Origin: an uncultured Pseudomonadota bacterium
Lineage (GTDB): Bacteria; Myxococcota_A; UBA796; SXON01
Direction of reading: 5' to 3'
DNA: 64,000 bases
Assembly: GCA_903885375.1 (NCBI GenBank)
Contig: CAISIK010000207.1
Span: 62,001-126,000 of the forward strand
Shown: positions 59,805 through 64,000 of the stretch, one piece after another
Numbering within the stretch: the first letter of the stretch is position 1
How the letters are laid out: every line of letters starts with the position of its first letter
Translations under genes and position numbers: made by a program
The notes under the pieces: model-generated
What the model was told of the DNA's origin: nothing
Databases searched by the model: none
What the model saw: only the letters and a program-made list of their open reading frames with translations

Positions 59805-60788
59805 ATGCTCTTCCTCCTCGCCACCTCCGCGCTCGCCCAGGACCTGGACTTCGGGATCACGCCCTCGCCCGGTCCTAAAGAAAACCCCGCCTTCTTCCTC
59901 ACGCCCACGCGCGACGTGAAGACCCTGTTCGTGGACTGCAACGCCGGCGGCAAGCAGGTGAAGCTGGAGAAGACCTCCATCAAGGCGATGAACAAGGTCA
60001 CCATCACGCTGCCGCGCAACGAACGCGTCACCACGGCCTCGTGTTTCGTGCGCGCCGGCTTCGTGGACGGCGACGTGGTGGAGATGGATGTGCCGCTCGA
60101 GTGGCAGTACAGCGTGGCCCTGAGCGTGGACCTCGGCAAGGCCTCCGCCGACCTCGAGGCGAAGACGGTGACGGTGTCGGCCACCGCCCGGGTGGACGAG
60201 GCCGAGATCATCGCCTACGGCGCCGGCAAGGAGATCATCGACAAGCGCGTGGTTTCGCTCGGCACCGGCCCCGGCGAGGTGAGCGTGCCGTTCGTGGGTG
60301 ACCCGGCCGACGTCGTGCTGCTCGATGTCACGCTCAAGAGCGGCGGCTCCTGGAGCGGTTTTACCTACTCGCCCTGGTTCCTCGACATCCCGCACGACGA
60401 TGTGCTCTTCGCCAGCGACAGCGACGTGATCGCGGCCGACCAGGAGTGGAAGCTCGTCAAGGTGCTCGAGCAGCTCAACGAGGTGGTGGCCAAGTACGGC
60501 TCGATGGTGCCGGTGAAGCTCTACATCGCCGGTTGCACCGACACGGTAGGCGACGCGGGCCACAACTCGGAGCTCAGCGCGCGTCGGGCCCGCTCGATCG
60601 GCCGCTGGCTGAAGTCGCACGGCTACTCCGGGCCCATCTTCACGCACGGCTTTGGCGAGAGCCTGCTCGCGGTGCAGACGGGCGACGGCGAGGACAACAT
60701 CCTCAACCGTCGCGCGCTCTACCTCGTGGGGGCGAACCCGCCGCCCGCGGGCTCCGGCATCCCGCGCGTGGGCTGGTCGCCGCTGTAG
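59805..60788 (+). CDS. OmpA-family outer-membrane/cell-wall protein
   Basis: The protein is 327 aa. MLFLLATSALAQD is a cleavable signal. Residues about 20-200 are beta-sandwich-like (VTITLPRNERVTTASCFVRAG). From about residue 215 the OmpA-like peptidoglycan-binding domain appears: KLYIAGCTDTVGDAGHNSELSARRARSI, GRWLKSHGY and EDNILNRRALYLV. The Asp and Arg that bind diaminopimelate are present. It links envelope to peptidoglycan. A decayed toxin-antitoxin segment follows. Confidence 0.85.
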   Translation: MLFLLATSALAQDLDFGITPSPGPKENPAFFLTPTRDVKTLFVDCNAGGKQVKLEKTSIKAMNKVTITLPRNERVTTASCFVRAGFVDGDVVEMDVPLEWQYSVALSVDLGKASADLEAKTVTVSATARVDEAEIIAYGAGKEIIDKRVVSLGTGPGEVSVPFVGDPADVVLLDVTLKSGGSWSGFTYSPWFLDIPHDDVLFASDSDVIAADQEWKLVKVLEQLNEVVAKYGSMVPVKLYIAGCTDTVGDAGHNSELSARRARSIGRWLKSHGYSGPIFTHGFGESLLAVQTGDGEDNILNRRALYLVGANPPPAGSGIPRVGWSPL

Positions 60789-60793
60789 GCGGG

Positions 60794-61063
60794 TGGTTGA
60801 AACGCGGGCTTGACGCAGCGGCCAAGCGGTACGCGGCGGCCTCCGGAACCTCGGTGTCGCGACTGGTGGCGGGACTCCTGGCCGCGCATTGTGTCCCCAC
60901 GCTTCACTCCCTGGCCACACGTTCGCGCTCCGGTGGGGAGCTTTCGAGGACGCCGTATGCGCCGCGGCGGCGGGGGCTTCCGGCTGTCAGATCATCACGA
61001 CGCGGGACCCGCGCGGGTTCAAGGGCTCGACCTGCCCTGCGCTCACTCCGCTCGTGACCCTGG
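60794..61063 (+). pseudogene. Decayed toxin-antitoxin locus (antitoxin and PIN-toxin fragments)
   Basis: This is most of the 479-bp stretch without an intact gene. Frame 60794 encodes LKRGLDAAAKRYAAASGTSV then SRLVAGLLA, matching the core of DUF6364-type antitoxins. A second frame from about 60920 encodes WGAFEDAVCAAAAGASGCQI then ITTRDPRGFKG, the C-terminal hallmark of PIN-domain toxins ('edA...aaa.gcd.IiTRDp.gFk.s'). The first roughly 100 PIN residues and the antitoxin start are missing and frames do not join, so a deletion has removed the middle. Neither piece has a credible start. The rest of the gap (61064-61250) shows nothing recognisable. Confidence 0.6.
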
Positions 61064-61256
61064 CGCTCCACCACGGGCACGTCGACGCCCGCCGACGGCG
61101 GCGGCGATCGCCCCCGCCCCGCCGCCCGGGTACTGCAGCGGCCGCAAAATGTCTCGTGGTATGTGTCACCGTGTATCAGCCGAGCCCCGAGCCCCAGTGC
61201 GTCGGCCTCCCTCCGCCGGCCGAAATGCGAACGTCATTCCCGCGCGTTCGGCGCGA

Positions 61257-61262
61257 TACCTT
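61257..61262 (+). promoter_or_regulatory. -10-like TACCTT next to start codon
   Basis: TACCTT within GCGATACCTTCCGTGATG lies 5 nt before the ATG at 61268. The context closely resembles the region ahead of the lipoprotein start at 37 on the minus strand (GCGATACCGTCCG). A leaderless or near-leaderless transcript is likely. Confidence 0.35.
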
Positions 61263-61267
61263 CCGTG

Positions 61268-63490
61268 ATGCTCCCACTGCTTCTCGCGCTCGGCTGCCCC
61301 CACCAGGCGGAGACGCCGGCCCTGCCCGCGGAGCCGTGGTTCCCGCTGGGGCGGAGCGAGCTGGCGCCGTGGTCGCTGCCGGAGCGGGACAGCTGGCGTG
61401 ACGCGATGGTTGCGCAGGACGCATTCGCGATGGACGCCGCCCTCGACCGCCAGGGTCGCGTCTGGGTGGCCACGCTGGAGCCGGACCCCGACGGCGCCCA
61501 GCTCCGAGTCAGGGTGCATGACCGCTCTGCGTGGACCCTTCTGCCCGGCGTGCGACTCCCCCGCATCCGAAACGGGGTGGTCAGCCTCACCACGGACAGC
61601 GCCGATCGTCCCGTCGTTGCCTGGGTGGTGGCGCCTGACTCGGACGAACCCTCGGCCCTCCGGAACGGGTGGTCGCGGTGGACAGGCGAAGGCTGGATCG
61701 GAGGGGGGCTTCCGGAGATCCCGGACGAGTCCGAGGGGGCGGTGGGCGTGGTCGTCGTCAACGACGGCGTTCGCGTCTACCGTTGGCTCCCGGACTGGCG
61801 CCGCGGCGAGCATCGCGTCGCCGACGTCGACGTTGCCGTCGGGAAATGGGCAGCGCACGCCGTGCCACACGGCCGACTATGGACCACGCCATCCGTTGGC
61901 GGTCGACACGAATGGGCGGTGCTGACGCCCGACAGTGACGCGGTCCTTTGGTCCGGCCCGGATGTCCTCGATCCTCCGGCGCCGGAGCTCCTCCAGGTGC
62001 ACAGCGAGTACGACGATGAGGGAGAGCCGCTCCCGACGCCGGTCCCCCGAGGCCCCGCACTCCTGGCCGACGATGCCGGGAGATGGAGGTGGCTCGCGGC
62101 CCGCGGGGACGGCACGAACGCGGCCGTAGCCGCGTCGGGCGATCGTACCTGGCTCCTCGAGGGCTACCCGCACCTGGTCGGAACGCACTACGGGAACGAG
62201 GTGAACCGGCTCGCGATATGGCAAGAGGCCGGCGTCGGCTGGAAGCCTCTTACTGCAGCGCACCTGCCGACGGGACTGCTCTACTTCGAGGACATCCGCC
62301 TCCTCCCGACTCCCGCACCGACGCTCGTGATGGAGCAGACGGGCGGACGGGTCGACGTGCTGCGATGGACCGGCCGCGACTGGTGGGGCCTGGATGGTGA
62401 GCCCTCCCAGTCGGGCGAGCTCTCTGCCCCGGAACGGGCCGCCTCCGACCCGGAATTCATGGGCAATCTCCTCCAATGGAGCGAGCGGGATGACGACGGC
62501 GACCGACTTGTGTCCTCCCGGTGGACCGGAACGTCGTGGGCCTCGAACACGACCCTGCGTCTGCCGGGGGGCCCGTGGCTGTCCGTCGTGGACGCGGGCT
62601 CCTACCACTTTTTCGTCCGCATCGAAGGGACCTGGGACCGGCTGTGGGGCCTGATGGGGCAGACGCCACCGCGGCAGATGCTCCGTTGGCATGGTGCGTC
62701 CAGCGCGAAGCTACCGCCGATCGAGGTGCAGAACCCTGTCCCCGGACGCTGCGGAGACAGGGAACAACCCTCGTGCGAGGCCAAAGCCTTTGTCCAGCTC
62801 CCGGACGGGACGCTCCTGGCCGCCGTCCACCCAGGCCAGCCGTCCAGCGATCGCCTCAGCCTTGACGACGAGGAGGCGCCTCCGCGTGCCTGGGAGCTGC
62901 ACCGCTATCTGAGCGGCGCGTGGACGCTGGACGGCACCCTGCCGGGCGCATGGTGGAGACCAGTGGCGCTGGGGGGCGGCGAGCCCGCGTCGCTCCTGGT
63001 CGGCGATGTGGTGTACATGCGCGAAGCGGGCGTGTGGCGCGAGATTGAGTCGCCAGGAGCCGTTGTGATGCCGCGCGCGGTGGGGCTCGGTGGCCAGCGG
63101 CTCCTGCTCTCGTGGATCACCGACCCCGAGTTCGCCGGCAACCCCGAGCTCGGCGGCCGGCTCATGGCCGCCGAGTTCGACGGAACCCGCTGGCTTCCAC
63201 GAGTGGTCGGCCTCCCCGAACGGGTCGCGGGTGACCGCGTGCTCGCCGTGGGCCCCGACGGCACGCCCTGGCTCGCGTGGACCGACGCGGGGGAAGTACT
63301 GCTTCGCCGTTGGAACGGCGCCGCCTGGGAGGGGGTCGACGGCTCGGGTTCCGGCGGCGGCGTGTCGAACTCCGCGTCGAGCTCCGATCAGCCCGCCATC
63401 GGCTTCCTCGATGGCAAGGTCTGCGTCGCGTGGATCGAAGCCTCAGACCAGGCGCCCGGCGTAAACGTCCGTTGCCACGCGATCCCGTAA
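61268..63490 (+). CDS. Large lipoprotein, propeller-like, unknown function
   Basis: The protein is 740 aa. MLPLLLALGC is a lipoprotein signal. The chain repeats a blade-like pattern of about 50-60 residues containing Trp- and Asp-rich strands: DRQGRVWVATLEPD, DSADRPVVAWVV, RWTGEGWIGGGLPE, RWTGRDWWGLDGE, RWNGAAWEGVDG. This suggests two or more beta-propellers, as in sialidase- or YVTN-like folds. There are no catalytic motifs I can name. It ends with two Cys (GKVCVAWIE, VNVRCHAIP). Codon use is less extreme in GC than its neighbours, and it follows the decayed toxin-antitoxin segment. Confidence 0.75.
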   Translation: MLPLLLALGCPHQAETPALPAEPWFPLGRSELAPWSLPERDSWRDAMVAQDAFAMDAALDRQGRVWVATLEPDPDGAQLRVRVHDRSAWTLLPGVRLPRIRNGVVSLTTDSADRPVVAWVVAPDSDEPSALRNGWSRWTGEGWIGGGLPEIPDESEGAVGVVVVNDGVRVYRWLPDWRRGEHRVADVDVAVGKWAAHAVPHGRLWTTPSVGGRHEWAVLTPDSDAVLWSGPDVLDPPAPELLQVHSEYDDEGEPLPTPVPRGPALLADDAGRWRWLAARGDGTNAAVAASGDRTWLLEGYPHLVGTHYGNEVNRLAIWQEAGVGWKPLTAAHLPTGLLYFEDIRLLPTPAPTLVMEQTGGRVDVLRWTGRDWWGLDGEPSQSGELSAPERAASDPEFMGNLLQWSERDDDGDRLVSSRWTGTSWASNTTLRLPGGPWLSVVDAGSYHFFVRIEGTWDRLWGLMGQTPPRQMLRWHGASSAKLPPIEVQNPVPGRCGDREQPSCEAKAFVQLPDGTLLAAVHPGQPSSDRLSLDDEEAPPRAWELHRYLSGAWTLDGTLPGAWWRPVALGGGEPASLLVGDVVYMREAGVWREIESPGAVVMPRAVGLGGQRLLLSWITDPEFAGNPELGGRLMAAEFDGTRWLPRVVGLPERVAGDRVLAVGPDGTPWLAWTDAGEVLLRRWNGAAWEGVDGSGSGGGVSNSASSSDQPAIGFLDGKVCVAWIEASDQAPGVNVRCHAIP

Positions 63491-63881
63491 CGGGAGCTGG
63501 CCCGTTCGAATTCCATCCCGCTGCTTGACGTCGCACAATGCGGCGCGACGCGATCCTGGGCCCAAGGAAGCCGACGGAAGCGAACACCCGCCCGTGTCAC
63601 CGCCCCCGCGCCTCGGGCGCCGCGTCGCTCCCCCGCCCCCCAACGCCAGGCCGGTGCAGCCAGCCCCCGCGGCAAGGCGTCGGGCTCCTCCCCGGGCCGA
63701 CGCCCCGCCGGTTCGATGACAAGCCGGGTGACGGTGCGGGTCGCCCCGACCGAGGCCCGCTTCGGGCCGACGGAGGGGTGCCCCGCACCGGCAGGCCCCC
63801 ACGCCAACGTCCCGGCTCCCGTCCCGCCGCCGAAGCCCGACGCCGCCCCCGCGCCCGGGGCGCCGCGTCGTGCCCGGCCGA
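63491..63881. other. 391-bp intergenic region, no gene recognised
   Basis: The sequence is very GC-rich. Open frames on both strands give only Arg/Pro/Ala-rich low-complexity products with no motif, signal or usable start context. No hairpin with a T-run, no tRNA and no member of the CGCGACC hairpin family is evident. Confidence 0.5.
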
Positions 63882-64000
63882 CTACTGCAGCACGTAGGTG
63901 GCGCCGAGCTCGAGCGCGAGGACGTGCTCGTCGATCGTGCCGACCGCGCCGATGTCGGTCGTCGGGAGGTAGTGGTAGTCCCACGAGAGCCCGGCCCGGA
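63882..64000 (-). CDS. Outer-membrane beta-barrel-like protein, C-terminal fragment (runs off right edge)
   Basis: On the minus strand 39 codons remain before the TAG at 63882-63884: alternating residues such as LSWDYHYLPTTDIGAVG and DEHVLALELGATYVLQ, which fit the last two strands of an outer-membrane barrel. Most of the gene lies outside the window, so the family is unknown. Confidence 0.6.
   Translation of the reverse strand, partial: RAGLSWDYHYLPTTDIGAVGTIDEHVLALELGATYVLQ

Noticed and set aside
63500-63530. tRNA T-arm-like GTTCGAATTCC
   Set aside because: No acceptor, D or anticodon arms can be paired around it on either strand, and it overlaps a region right after a gene end.
63716-64000. 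Open plus-strand frame to the right edge
   Set aside because: Ala/Pro/Arg-rich without motif; the minus strand there encodes a convincing barrel C-terminus with a stop.

Overview
The window is a gene-dense, roughly 70% GC segment of a bacterial chromosome. It is probably from Myxococcota or a related delta-proteobacterial lineage; this is an inference from content, not from a marker gene. The pointers are very strong G/C third-position bias, many lipoproteins with short signal peptides followed by Asp/Thr linkers, MopE-type Cys/Asp repeat proteins, CotH, SET, caspase and Ser/Thr-kinase domains typical of large delta-proteobacterial genomes, and frequent GTGA or ATGA start/stop overlaps. No rRNA, tRNA, CRISPR array, prophage or insertion sequence was seen.

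Layout. 1-14.3 kb is rich in surface and secreted proteins: a SET methyltransferase, a CotH lipoprotein, a MopE-repeat/lectin lipoprotein, a small HTH-like protein with a PARG-type glycohydrolase, an arylsulfotransferase-like/FG-GAP lipoprotein pair, and a mono-haem lipoprotein divergent from a LysR regulator. Two lipoprotein genes here look frameshifted. 14.3-21.6 kb is a self-contained metal-efflux module: a BlaI-type repressor, an M56 membrane metallopeptidase with a His/Cys-rich loop, a palindromic operator, then adaptor, RND pump and TolC-like genes. 21.6-30 kb is mostly core and peripheral metabolism: PPC decarboxylase, a lipoprotein hydrolase, purC, a GHMP kinase with an ATP-grasp ligase, a metallophosphoesterase, a SprT-DUF2786 protein and a SerA-like dehydrogenase. 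30.1-33.9 kb is a tightly overlapped operon of an ECF sigma factor with a C-terminal membrane segment, a membrane protein, a secreted caspase-like protein and a lipoprotein.

33.8-37.7 kb carries TruB, a HemJ/CopD-like membrane protein, an unknown protein, an M23 peptidase and a lipoprotein. 37.8-42.7 kb has a Cys/Asp-repeat lipoprotein followed by a DUF1588-like / CxxCH lipoprotein / DUF1501 operon. 42.8-55 kb is a long co-directional run: fructose bisphosphatase, hydrolase, a giant Ser/Thr kinase, aldehyde dehydrogenase, a DUF429 protein, an M1 aminopeptidase with HEAT-like repeats, a ROK-like protein and a DUF2183-like protein. 55-64 kb holds a secreted PHP protein, a B12-type radical SAM enzyme, an EamA transporter, lipoproteins, an OmpA-like protein, a decayed toxin-antitoxin remnant and the tail of an outer-membrane barrel gene.

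The most unusual signals are the proposed metal-responsive BlaI/M56/efflux circuit with its operator, a family of five intergenic hairpins that keep a loop core while their stems covary, the sigma/caspase operon, a terminator hairpin placed where the next gene's Tat signal is encoded, and several genes whose -10 element lies so close to the start codon that leaderless mRNAs are likely.
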